From the NCBI GenBank assembly GCA_013286165.1, contig JABDGF010000001.1, positions 57,461 to 121,460 of the forward strand: 64,000 bases of DNA. Reading direction: 5' to 3'. Position numbers and translations under genes: made by a program. Below are positions 9,529-17,629 of this stretch, one piece after another. The stretch comes from Acidobacteriota bacterium (lineage in GTDB: Bacteria > Acidobacteriota > Terriglobia > Acidiferrales > UBA7541). A model generated the notes under the pieces. It was not told where the DNA came from and did not search any database. It saw nothing but the letters and a program-made list of their open reading frames with translations. Position 1 is the stretch's first letter. Every line of letters starts with the position of its first letter.

Positions 9529-9663
9529 CTCTCCCCCTCCATTAGACTTATTACATCCGCAGAGCCTATCCCGTCGCCAGCGGGATACCCAGTCGAAGGC
9601 AGGAGTCTTCCCCGGCTTCAAGCAATTGTCTCGATTGAATGATAAATATCGAGGAGCATTCCC

Positions 9664-10209
9664 ATGCCGACACGGAAATCGAAAAACGGGCTCGCGGTGA
9701 TGTCAGGTCCCTTGGAACCGGTGCGTTTCTTTGCGCAGCCGGTGGAATTTGGCACCGAATCAAAACTGAGGAAAAAGATGCCCGCTAAAGGCAGTTCGCA
9801 CGGAAACACCTATGTTTGCGCGATGGAACGGAATCAGAACGGGAAGTACAACATCCGCATTCGCGCCACGTTTGGCAAAGGCGGATGGTCGCTCGGGGCC
9901 TACTTTCTGGCCTCATCCTTCAACGCAGCCATGAAGAAGCTCGAGGAATCGCTCCAAATGCTTCAGAAGAGTGAAGAACGGCTTCGTTTCTGGGGTGTGG
10001 AGCGTACCGACGATCCGAATCTGGCGGGTGACATCCTGCAGGAATCCGGTCTGTGGCTCGATCGTCGCCGCGAATTTCCGCGCAAAGTGGCTGAACTCTC
10101 GATCGCGACGGAACGACCGGTTCCCGCTTCCATGCTGGCTCCGATCCGGCGTGTCCTCGCGGATTCGGTTTCTCAAGAGCGCGTCGCTCAAGCTCTCGCC
10201 GGCGACTAA
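9664..10209 (+). CDS. Uncharacterised cytoplasmic protein
   Basis: 181 residues with no signal peptide or membrane segment. The start is the ATG at 9664, behind GAGGAG with good spacing. The middle contains a stretch of predicted strands (NGKYNIRIRATFGKGGW) followed by a basic and acidic helix (AMKKLEESLQMLQKSEERL) and a helical C-terminus. I do not recognise the family. It stands alone between the PpiD-like gene and a convergent small gene. Codon use is like the neighbours, so it is likely a real gene, but no function can be offered. Confidence 0.65.
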   Translation: MPTRKSKNGLAVMSGPLEPVRFFAQPVEFGTESKLRKKMPAKGSSHGNTYVCAMERNQNGKYNIRIRATFGKGGWSLGAYFLASSFNAAMKKLEESLQMLQKSEERLRFWGVERTDDPNLAGDILQESGLWLDRRREFPRKVAELSIATERPVPASMLAPIRRVLADSVSQERVAQALAGD

Positions 10210-10281
10210 ATAGAACTCTCGAAAGCTTCAGGGCGCCGGGGTCCCAGCCCCTCGCCCTCGTATCAAGCAAGCCTCAGCGGG

Positions 10282-10557
10282 CTACTTCGCGCGAATGATT
10301 ACCTCTCCCTGCCCGATGATCACTTCGTTGAGCCACACCTTGTACCTGTAAGAACCCGGATTAATCCCCGCCTTCGTTGGCCCACTTAGTAGGCGCACGC
10401 CCGGCGGCGCTTGAAACACGTTCGATCCAAATGGCGTCCGCGCCGGGTCGAACTCCATCTTCAAGTTCCCCGCGTTCGAGATCCATTCCACCTGATCGCC
10501 CGGATCGATCACGATTGTTTCGGGCATAAATCCCACCAGCACACGCCGCTCAGCCAC
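10282..10557 (-). CDS. Small beta-rich protein, possibly cupredoxin-like without copper ligands
   Basis: 91 residues, starting at a GTG (10557) behind AGAGGAA. The sequence reads as a small beta-sandwich (PETIVIDPGDQVEWIS, PGSYRYKVW, IIGQGEVIIRAK), a rhythm seen in plastocyanin-like proteins. The Cys and His copper ligands are absent, so metal binding is not expected. No signal peptide is present. It follows transketolase on the same strand, but a terminator-like hairpin lies between them. Function unknown; the cupredoxin-like fold is an inference from pattern only. Confidence 0.55.
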   Translation of the reverse strand: MAERRVLVGFMPETIVIDPGDQVEWISNAGNLKMEFDPARTPFGSNVFQAPPGVRLLSGPTKAGINPGSYRYKVWLNEVIIGQGEVIIRAK

Positions 10558-10600
10558 GCGTTGATTCCTCTCGTTTCAAAAATTTCGATTTTTCAGCCCG

Positions 10601-10643
10601 AAAACACAAAGCGCCTGCAGCCGCGCAATCGGGCCGCAGGCGC
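10601..10643 (-). terminator. Rho-independent terminator of transketolase
   Basis: Read on the minus strand, GCGCCTGC pairs perfectly with GCAGGCGC (plus-strand arms 10611-10618 and 10636-10643), with further inner GGCC/GGC pairing, and is followed by TTTGTGTTTT. It begins 12 bases after the tkt stop at 10655. Confidence 0.7.
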
Positions 10644-10654
10644 TCGATGTCAAC

Positions 10655-12526
10655 TTAAACGATCGCCTTGACCGCTTCCACGATGTGTTTGGCCGATATG
10701 CCGAACTTTTCCACCAGCTCCTCGGGCTTGCCCGAGTGCGGCATGCCGGTCACCGCCAGCATCTTGAATTTCGCCGGCGGCGCGCCCACCAGGTTCAGCG
10801 CGGTGATTGACGCTTCGCCCAGTCCGCCTTCCGGCCAGTGATCTTCCACGGTGATCAGCTTTCCGCCCGTCGCGGCGACTTCCGCAGCGATCGCCTTGCC
10901 GTCGATCGGCTTGACGCAATAGAGGTCGATCACACGAATGTTCGTGCCGGACGCCTTCAGCTGGGCGGCCGCCTTCAGCGCTTCGTGCAGCGTCACGCCC
11001 GCGCCGATCACGGTCACCTTGTCCGAATCGCTCTTGGTCAGCACTTTGAAGCCCGGATACGGGAATTTCTCATCGGTCTTGTAGAGAATCGGAAACTTCG
11101 GCCGCGATGTCCGCAGGTAATTGATTCCCGGCCGGCGCGCCATTGTTTCCACCAGGCGCTCGGTCGAAACTGCGTCGCCAGGGTAGAAGACGACCGAGTC
11201 GTTGATCGCGCGGAACATTGCGATATCTTCCAGCGCCATCTGCGACGGTCCGTCTTCTCCGATCGAAACGCCGCAATGCGATCCGCACAAGTTGATATTC
11301 GCCCGGCTGATTGCCGCCATGCGCACGTTGTCATACGCGCGCGAAAGGAAGCACGCAAACGTATCGGCAAAGGGTACTTTGCCGCGCGCCTGCAGGCCCA
11401 CCGCCACACTCACCAGATTCTGCTCCGCGATATAGCCCTGCACGAAGTGATCGGGCTCGGCGTTCTGGAAAACTTCCGAGAAAGTTGAGTTCTTCACGTC
11501 GCCCGAAATTGCCACTACGGATTTGTTTACCGATCCCACTCGCTTCAGCGCGTCGCCGTACGCTTCGCGCGTCGCAACTTTCGCGTCAGCCTTGTAGTCC
11601 GGAGCCGGTGCCGGCGGAAAGTCCGGCGGCTTCGGCAACGAAGTGCGCGCGTAGGATTTTCCCGGATCGGGCGGCACCGTCGGTCCGCCGCCGAGTTCCT
11701 TGATCGCCGCAGCCAGCTGTTCCTTCGAGAACGGCTTGCCGTGCCAGCCCATCTTGTCCGCCACTTCGCTGAAGCCGTGGCCCTTGATTGTTTCCGCCAA
11801 AATCGCCTGCGGCTTGCCCTTCGTCGCTTTCGCCTTGTCGAGCGCCGCAAGTATGGCCGGCACGTCGTGGCCGTTGATCACCTGCGTCGCAAAACCTTCC
11901 GACTCCCACTTCAGCCGGTAGCGCTCCATATCGTGCTGGTACATCGTCGGATCGCTCTGTCCGAGCCGGTTGATGTCGCAGATCACGGTGATGTTGTCGA
12001 GCTTGTAGAACGCCGCGAACGCCGCCGCTTCCCACACTTGTCCTTCCGCCAATTCGCCGTCGCCGGTCAGCACGTAAACGCGCGTGTCGCTCTTATCCAT
12101 CCGCGCGCCGATCGCCAGTCCCGCGCCCACCGAAAGCCCCTGTCCCAGCGAACCCGTCGCCGCGTCCACGCCGTGAATCAACGGCGTCGGATGTCCTTCC
12201 AGTTCGCTGGTCAATTCGCGCAGCGTCATCACGCGCGAAACGGGAAACACGCCCGCAACGGCCAGCGCCGAATACAGCAGCGGCGCCGCGTGTCCCTTCG
12301 ACAGCACGAACCTGTCGTCGTTATTTGAATTCGCATTCTTCGGATCGAACTTCATCGCGTAGAAATACACGCCCGCAACCAGCTGCGCGGCGGACATGCA
12401 TGACGTCGGATGGCCCGATCCCGCAGCCGTCGTTGACATCATCGAATAAATGCTCAGCAGCTTTGCTTTCTCTGCGATATCCGCGACCGTCGCCGCGCTC
12501 GGTCCTGTGGAGGAAGTGGCACTCAT
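10655..12526 (-). CDS. tkt: Transketolase
   Basis: 623 residues from the ATG at 12526, which has an AAAGGAG site six bases upstream; a longer GTG-started frame lacks that support. The TPP-binding half has GSGHPTSC, SKGHAAPLLYS and GDGELAEGQVWEAA. The pyrimidine-binding domain has AEQNLVSVAVGLQARG with the catalytic Glu, and the C-terminal domain follows. The enzyme moves two-carbon units between ketoses and aldoses in the pentose phosphate pathway. At about 620 residues, with motifs such as CGSHCGVSIGEDGPSQMALE, it resembles the shorter animal-type transketolases rather than the roughly 660-residue enterobacterial form. It is downstream of the MFS gene but has a 187-base leader, so it probably has its own promoter, and a terminator follows it. 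Confidence 0.95.
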   Translation of the reverse strand: MSATSSTGPSAATVADIAEKAKLLSIYSMMSTTAAGSGHPTSCMSAAQLVAGVYFYAMKFDPKNANSNNDDRFVLSKGHAAPLLYSALAVAGVFPVSRVMTLRELTSELEGHPTPLIHGVDAATGSLGQGLSVGAGLAIGARMDKSDTRVYVLTGDGELAEGQVWEAAAFAAFYKLDNITVICDINRLGQSDPTMYQHDMERYRLKWESEGFATQVINGHDVPAILAALDKAKATKGKPQAILAETIKGHGFSEVADKMGWHGKPFSKEQLAAAIKELGGGPTVPPDPGKSYARTSLPKPPDFPPAPAPDYKADAKVATREAYGDALKRVGSVNKSVVAISGDVKNSTFSEVFQNAEPDHFVQGYIAEQNLVSVAVGLQARGKVPFADTFACFLSRAYDNVRMAAISRANINLCGSHCGVSIGEDGPSQMALEDIAMFRAINDSVVFYPGDAVSTERLVETMARRPGINYLRTSRPKFPILYKTDEKFPYPGFKVLTKSDSDKVTVIGAGVTLHEALKAAAQLKASGTNIRVIDLYCVKPIDGKAIAAEVAATGGKLITVEDHWPEGGLGEASITALNLVGAPPAKFKMLAVTGMPHSGKPEELVEKFGISAKHIVEAVKAIV

Positions 12527-12713
12527 GATGGCTCCTTTGCCTTCGTTAGTTCGCGACGATTTTACCCTTTTCGGAAGGGGTGTGCGAATGTCTAATTGAT
12601 GTCCCACATGAACCGCAGGTTACACTCTGTTTTGAGGCGGTTCAGCTTCTAATCGGCAGAATTGCTGGAATTCGTGAGCGTACACCTGGGTGCGAGTCGC
12701 GCCGCGAGCTTGG

Positions 12714-13943
12714 TTACCGCGTCGCTGAAAGGTCCGCACCGCCCGCTTCTTTTCCCGCCAGCGTCGTGATCGTCACAAGAATCGCCACAATCACCACCGT
12801 CCACGCCAGCACTGGTGCATATTGCCCGCCGTAGTGGTTCTGTGCGAACGATGCCTGCAACACTGCATTCTTCGACGCCGCGAGATTCCCGAGTTGGTAC
12901 GCGAATCCTGGAAACGTAGCACGCACCGACGGCGGCGAAAGCTCGTTGAGATGCGCCGGTATCACGCCCCACGCGCCCTGCACCATGAATTGCATGCAAA
13001 ATCCGCCCAACGCCAGCATCTGCGCCGAATGCGAGAACGCCCAAAGCGGAATCATCGGAATCGTGCACAGCGCCGCGAAAATAATCGCACGCTTCCGCCC
13101 GATCTTTTCCGACCACGCTCCGAACGTAATCCCGCCCAGCAGCGCTCCAATGTTGTAAACAATCGCCACAAGCCCAATCGTGGCCGGCGAAAATCCATGA
13201 TTCTTCTCGAGAAACGTTGGGTACAAATCCTGCGTGCCGTGACTAAACGAATTGAATCCAAACATCAGCAGCACGAGGAACAGAAATATCCCGAGATGCG
13301 CGTAGGTTCCCTTCAGCACTGCTTCCGGCCGCTGTTTCGCGCCGCGCCCGCTCTGCCACGCCGGCGATTCGTCCACCTTGGTTCGAATATGGATTACCAG
13401 CAACGCCGGAAGCGCGCCGATCATGAACATTCCGCGCCAACCCACGTGCGTGAAGAGCGTCCCGTAGAGAATCGCCGCCAGTAGATATCCGACGACATAC
13501 CCCTCTTGCAGCAAGCCGGAGAAAAATCCGCGCCCCTCTTTCGGCAGCGTCTCAAATGCCAGCGCCGCGCCGACGCCCCACTCCCCGCCCATCGCAATTC
13601 CAAATAGCGCTCGCAATATCAGGAAGACGTGCAGTGACGGCGCAAACGCCGACGCCAGTTCCAGCACCGAGAACGCGATGATGTTCACCATCAGCGTCGG
13701 GCGCCGCCCGAATCGATCGGCCATCATTCCAAAGAGAAACGCACCCACTGGCCGCAGCGCCAGCGTGTAGAAAATCGCCTTGGTTACTGCGACGACCTGC
13801 GTGTGGAACTCTGAAGCGATCGCGCTCACACAAAAAATCAAAATGAAGAAATCGAACGCGTCGAGCGACCAGCCTAAGAAGCACGCGGTAAATGTATTCC
13901 GCTGCATCGGTGTAAGTCGCCGGATATCGTCGATCACGCTCAT
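12714..13943 (-). CDS. MFS transporter of the sialate/carboxylate-type family
   Basis: 409 residues, about 12 membrane helices. MFS signatures are present: LGWSLDAFDFFIL in helix 1, the loop 2-3 motif GMMADRFGRRPTLM, and GGEWGVGAALAFE in helix 4-5. The second half repeats the loop motif as GAWSEKIGRKRAI. The opening matches carboxylic-acid/sialic-acid (NanT/ShiA/Jen-like) proton symporters, which carry organic acids. The exact substrate is unknown. Its ATG overlaps the folP stop (ATGA), so it is translationally coupled to folP, though no folate-related role follows from that. Confidence 0.85.
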   Translation of the reverse strand: MSVIDDIRRLTPMQRNTFTACFLGWSLDAFDFFILIFCVSAIASEFHTQVVAVTKAIFYTLALRPVGAFLFGMMADRFGRRPTLMVNIIAFSVLELASAFAPSLHVFLILRALFGIAMGGEWGVGAALAFETLPKEGRGFFSGLLQEGYVVGYLLAAILYGTLFTHVGWRGMFMIGALPALLVIHIRTKVDESPAWQSGRGAKQRPEAVLKGTYAHLGIFLFLVLLMFGFNSFSHGTQDLYPTFLEKNHGFSPATIGLVAIVYNIGALLGGITFGAWSEKIGRKRAIIFAALCTIPMIPLWAFSHSAQMLALGGFCMQFMVQGAWGVIPAHLNELSPPSVRATFPGFAYQLGNLAASKNAVLQASFAQNHYGGQYAPVLAWTVVIVAILVTITTLAGKEAGGADLSATR

Positions 13944-14860
13944 CCGCGTCCTTCCGCCTCCGCGACGAGCGCGTCAAACAGCGCTGGCGTGCGTATCGCA
14001 TCCGCCACTCGCACTACCTGTTTCATTTCTTCCACGTCATGCACACGGACGATATGCGCCCCGCCCAGCACGCTGGCCGTCACCGTCGCCGCCGTGCCCC
14101 ACTTCCGCTCGTGCGCCGGCGCACCGCCCAGCAATTTCCCGACGAACGATTTTCGTGAAGTCCCCGCGAGCAGCGGAAATCCGAGCCGCGCCAGCTCAGA
14201 GAGTCCGCCGATTAATTCCATGTTTTGCACCGCGTTTTTTCCAAATCCGATTCCCGGATCGAGCACGATCTGCCGCTTCGGCACGCCCGACTTCCGCGCC
14301 ATCATCACCGACCGCTTGAGCCCGCGTTTCACGTCGCCCATCGCGTCGCGCGCAAACCCCATCTTCTGCATCGTCGCCGGAGTTCCCCGCATGTGCATCA
14401 AAATCAGCGGCACCTTGAGCCGCGCCGCAACTTCGGCGACTCGCCGGTCATGCCGCAGTCCCGTCACGTCGTTGATCAACTCCGCACCAGCGAGAACGGC
14501 CGCTTCCGCCACCACCGCCTTGCTCGTATCCACCGAAATTGGAATCTGCAGCTTTTCGGCAAGCGTCGTGATCACCGGCAAAATCCGCCGCATCTCCTCT
14601 TCCGCCTTCACGCCCTTCGATCCCGGCCGAGTCGATTCGCCGCCGATATCGATTAAGTCCGCGCCCGCCGCTTCGAGCGCGAGGCCTCGCGCAATTGCCG
14701 TACGCGCACCAAAATACTGTCCGCCGTCGGAAAAACTGTCCGGCGTCACATTGAGCACACCCATCACGAGCGTTCGCGGTCCAAGCAAGATTGTTCGCGC
14801 AGGAGTTCGCAGCCGGAATGTCCGCAGCGTAGGCAAGCCCGTTATTGAAGCACGATTCAC
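13940..14860 (-). CDS. folP: Dihydropteroate synthase
   Basis: About 306 residues if started at the GTG at 14860; a TTG two codons upstream is equally possible. A longer frame from 15016 would overlap the VWFA gene end and adds unconserved sequence. DHPS motifs are complete: MGVLNVTPDSFSDGG, DLIDIGGESTRPG, SVDT, DPGIGFGK and GTSRKSF. The enzyme joins p-aminobenzoate to the pterin pyrophosphate in folate synthesis. It lies after the VWFA gene and overlaps the MFS gene by four bases on the same strand. A C-terminal VVRVADAIRTPALFD segment is normal for the family. Confidence 0.92.
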   Translation of the reverse strand: MNRASITGLPTLRTFRLRTPARTILLGPRTLVMGVLNVTPDSFSDGGQYFGARTAIARGLALEAAGADLIDIGGESTRPGSKGVKAEEEMRRILPVITTLAEKLQIPISVDTSKAVVAEAAVLAGAELINDVTGLRHDRRVAEVAARLKVPLILMHMRGTPATMQKMGFARDAMGDVKRGLKRSVMMARKSGVPKRQIVLDPGIGFGKNAVQNMELIGGLSELARLGFPLLAGTSRKSFVGKLLGGAPAHERKWGTAATVTASVLGGAHIVRVHDVEEMKQVVRVADAIRTPALFDALVAEAEGRG

Positions 14861-14954
14861 GCGCAAGTGGGGTGGCCAGTTATGGCTGCGCGACGAAGCC
14901 CACGACTCACAAAAATGTGCGCGCAAACCCGCATCACATGCACGCCTCGCGGTT

Positions 14955-16133
14955 TTAGTCGGTCTTCGGCACGTAGTAAGCCGTCCGATGCACCACCGTC
15001 GGATCCTGGTGCCCATTCACTTTCACTGTGAGCTGATGCCAACCCACTCGCGGCGCCGCCCCATTCGCACCCGGCGAAAATCCCAGCGTGTACTCCGCGC
15101 GTATCTTCATCGCGATCTGCTGAAACGTATCCGCCAGCGTGTTCGCTTCGCGAATAAAGTAGAGCTGACCGCCTGTCCGCCGCACCAGCTCCGCCAAATA
15201 CAAAGTGTATGGCGGAATTTTTTCTTCCCTCGCCGCGGGTACCACAAGCGTTGATGACGCGTGCTGCGCAAGCCACTCCGCCGTCATGATCTTTGGCCGG
15301 CTTTCCGTGGAAACCGCGAACACCTGTATATCCGCCGCAGCCAACGCCCTCGCCACATCTTCAAACGTCAGCCTGTCCGGCGGCCATCCGCGCCGAGGTC
15401 CGCTCGTCGCCGGATCGAGCGTCAACCCCAAACCGGTATCCTCGCCGTCCGTCAGCAGCACGATCGCCTTCCGGCCTTTGCGCCCAGCAAACACATCGCG
15501 CGCCGTCAGAAACAGCGCCTGATAAATATTCGATCCGCCCGTGTCCGCCAGCAGCTGCCGCGCGTCCACGCGTGCCACTGCCGCGCGGATCAATTTCCAA
15601 TCGCTCGAAAATGGAAGCTGCAAGTAGGTGTGCGCCGAAAAATCGAGCACTGCGATTTGATCCGAACTCGATAGCGAATCCACTAGCGCACGCGCCGCGT
15701 CGCGCATCTCGTCCGTATCGCGCAGCACGCTCGGGCTCGCATCCATCACCAGCGCCACGCCCGCCGCGTCGCTCGATGCGTTGAAATAGGCAATCGGCTG
15801 CGGCACGCCGTCGTCGAACACCACGAAATCCGCGCGATTCAGTCCACGCACCGCCGCGCCCATCGCGTCCGTCACGCTGCACGTCACCGGAACGATCTGC
15901 GTCGAAACAGAAATCGATCCTGCCGACGCGGGCGGGCCCGCTGTTGCACCGCCAGGCACAGTTCCATTCAGTTCGCCCGTCGCAGAGTCACGCCGGAAAG
16001 TCAGATCGCTATCAAGTTGTCTTGGTTTGGGAAGCTTGCCCTTCTGAGGAGCCTCCGCGGATACTCCCGCCGCAATCAAAAACGCCGCTATCGCGATGCG
16101 CGCAAACCGCAGCCGTGTGATTCGCGCGCTCAT
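14955..16133 (-). CDS. Secreted VWFA-domain protein of the acidobacterial VWFA-related family
   Basis: 392 residues from the ATG at 16133. A signal segment (about 5-25, IAIAAFLIAAGVSAEA) leads to a beta-rich region with VPVTCSVTDAMGAAVRGL and FVVFDDGVPQPIAYF. A von Willebrand A domain follows, with a MIDAS-like DASPS motif, DTGGSNIYQALFL and LLTDGEDTG. This matches the layout of the VWFA-related proteins that are abundant in Acidobacteria. The role is probably protein-protein or metal-dependent adhesion in the periplasm or outside; the ligand is unknown. The start is eight bases after the stop of the CxxC protein, so they form an operon. Confidence 0.85.
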   Translation of the reverse strand: MSARITRLRFARIAIAAFLIAAGVSAEAPQKGKLPKPRQLDSDLTFRRDSATGELNGTVPGGATAGPPASAGSISVSTQIVPVTCSVTDAMGAAVRGLNRADFVVFDDGVPQPIAYFNASSDAAGVALVMDASPSVLRDTDEMRDAARALVDSLSSSDQIAVLDFSAHTYLQLPFSSDWKLIRAAVARVDARQLLADTGGSNIYQALFLTARDVFAGRKGRKAIVLLTDGEDTGLGLTLDPATSGPRRGWPPDRLTFEDVARALAAADIQVFAVSTESRPKIMTAEWLAQHASSTLVVPAAREEKIPPYTLYLAELVRRTGGQLYFIREANTLADTFQQIAMKIRAEYTLGFSPGANGAAPRVGWHQLTVKVNGHQDPTVVHRTAYYVPKTD

Positions 16134-16141
16134 CCGAAGGA

Positions 16142-16450
16142 TCAGTCCAGATCGAAATCGCGGAACGGCTTTTCGATCGGTCCGTCTTTCGCCTTCTTCA
16201 ATCCCTCGGCGAATTTCCGCGAGAGCACGTCTTCCTTCGATCGCTCCGCTTCTACGGAGGCGCGAAACTTCGCCTCCACCGCATCGTCGTGCTGGCGCAG
16301 CATCCGCGCCGTGTCGTCCAGATCCACAGATGACGGCGGCCGCGGCGGTGCCGTGTGCGACAGCACCACTTCCAGCTCGCCATCGATCATCAGCTTCGCC
16401 TGGCAGCACGGGCATTCCACCTGGAACGCATCCCCTCGCTTCTTGGACAT
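16142..16450 (-). CDS. Small CxxC protein with charged helical tail
   Basis: 102 residues. A short N-terminal module (VECPCCQAKLMIDGELEVVL) has one CxxC pair and looks like half a zinc ribbon. A long charged helical region follows (RQHDDAVEAKFRASVEAERS) that could form a coiled coil. No signal peptide is present. It starts at an ATG divergent from the PilZ protein and ends eight bases before the VWFA gene start. I do not recognise a named family. The pairing with a VWFA gene is a same-strand operon by spacing. Confidence 0.7.
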   Translation of the reverse strand: MSKKRGDAFQVECPCCQAKLMIDGELEVVLSHTAPPRPPSSVDLDDTARMLRQHDDAVEAKFRASVEAERSKEDVLSRKFAEGLKKAKDGPIEKPFRDFDLD

Positions 16451-16622
16451 GCCCGTATTTTACGCCAAATTCGTTCTAACCGAGAGCGCACGCCGCAACC
16501 GCTTCCGTCAGACCCAGACCGCACTAAAGGCCACCCGCTTGCAAGCCGATTGTCGAAGTTACGCCACCCGCCTCAGACTTTTCAAAGACGCATCGAAGTC
16601 GGCGGCGCCAGGATCGAAACTC

Positions 16623-17531
16623 GTGCCCGAAAACGCTCTGGATAAAAATCTTCTAACAATTGAGCCCACCTCCTCTCCCGCTTACTCGCCACTCGAAATC
16701 GAGAAGAGCGCAAGCAAGATCGATGCGCTTCCCATCCCCGATGTCGTCTCTTCCCCTCGCGACCGTCGCGACCGCGTTCGCGTTCAAATCGAAGTTCCTG
16801 TCCGCATTCGCGGCGGCCTCGGCAGTAAGGCCTACTTCGAAGACGTCGTGAAAACGGTGAACATCACCCGCGGTGGACTGCTCTTCGAAACCCGCCGCAC
16901 CGACTATTTCGTCGGCGATCTGCTCGAAGTCACGTGCCCGTATTGGGAAAATCCCACCGCGATCAATACGCCGCGCCAGGCTAGAGTGCTTCGCACTGCA
17001 TTCGCGCAAGACAATACCCACGCCGTTGCCCTGCAATACTCGTCCGATCTCGCAACGCACGTCGATCCCATCACCGCGCGGTACGCTCCCTCTTCCGAAC
17101 CCAATCGCATCAAAATTCTCGCCGTCGAATCCGACCCCGACCTCGCCTTCGCTCTTCGCTCCATGCTCGAGCACGATGGCTACACTATCGTCGTCGTCCC
17201 CGCCGCCTGTGACGCGCTCTCCATTCTAGCCACAGAAATTCCCGACGCGCTGATCATCGAAGCCGAAGGCCAGGATCTCTGCGGCAAAGATCTTTGCGCC
17301 ATCGTGAAAATGAACGAGCGCCTCCAGAAAATTCCGATCATCCTTCTTACTACCTCCGCGCTCCCTTCGGACTACGCCACCGCCCATCGCCTCGGCGCGG
17401 TCGTCTGCATGATGCGCCCCTGCAAGCCGATGCAAATTCGCCGCGCCGTGCACCTCGTCGCTCCGCCTCCCGGCACTCGAAGCATTTACAGCGCACGCTT
17501 CAATGTCTCGCAGTTCGTCCGAACCTCCTGA
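16623..17531 (+). CDS. PilZ domain plus degenerate receiver protein
   Basis: 302 residues from the GTG at 16623; an in-frame ATG at 16449 would add 58 poorly composed residues, so the start is uncertain. A PilZ domain covers about 45-140, with an RxxxR-like RDRVR and NITRGG, close to the c-di-GMP-binding (D/N)x(S/T)xxG motif. A receiver fold follows at about 162-278. In the receiver the phosphoacceptor position reads LIIEAEG, so Glu213 replaces Asp; the acidic pair (ESDPD), a Thr (LLTTS) and the Lys (CKP) are kept. It probably reads c-di-GMP and acts through a constitutively acidic receiver. It is divergent from the CxxC/VWFA operon. Confidence 0.82.
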   Translation: MPENALDKNLLTIEPTSSPAYSPLEIEKSASKIDALPIPDVVSSPRDRRDRVRVQIEVPVRIRGGLGSKAYFEDVVKTVNITRGGLLFETRRTDYFVGDLLEVTCPYWENPTAINTPRQARVLRTAFAQDNTHAVALQYSSDLATHVDPITARYAPSSEPNRIKILAVESDPDLAFALRSMLEHDGYTIVVVPAACDALSILATEIPDALIIEAEGQDLCGKDLCAIVKMNERLQKIPIILLTTSALPSDYATAHRLGAVVCMMRPCKPMQIRRAVHLVAPPPGTRSIYSARFNVSQFVRTS

Positions 17532-17565
17532 ATCCTCACCACGCGATCGCACGCGTCGCCCGCGC

Positions 17566-17600
17566 AAAAAAAAAGACCCCGCTCCTTACGAAGCGGGGTC
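17566..17600 (-). terminator. Rho-independent terminator after ftsH
   Basis: Plus-strand GACCCCGCT (17575-17583) pairs with AGCGGGGTC (17592-17600). On the minus strand the hairpin is followed by nine consecutive T residues (17566-17574). It is 29 bases past the ftsH stop. The opposite-strand PilZ gene ends just on the other side. Confidence 0.9.
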
Positions 17601-17629
17601 TGTAAATCACCAATTTGTCGAACGAACGA

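Noticed and set aside
14861..15016. Longer N-terminus for folP starting at 15016
   Set aside because: It overlaps the VWFA coding end and adds Arg/Cys-rich sequence not seen in dihydropteroate synthases.
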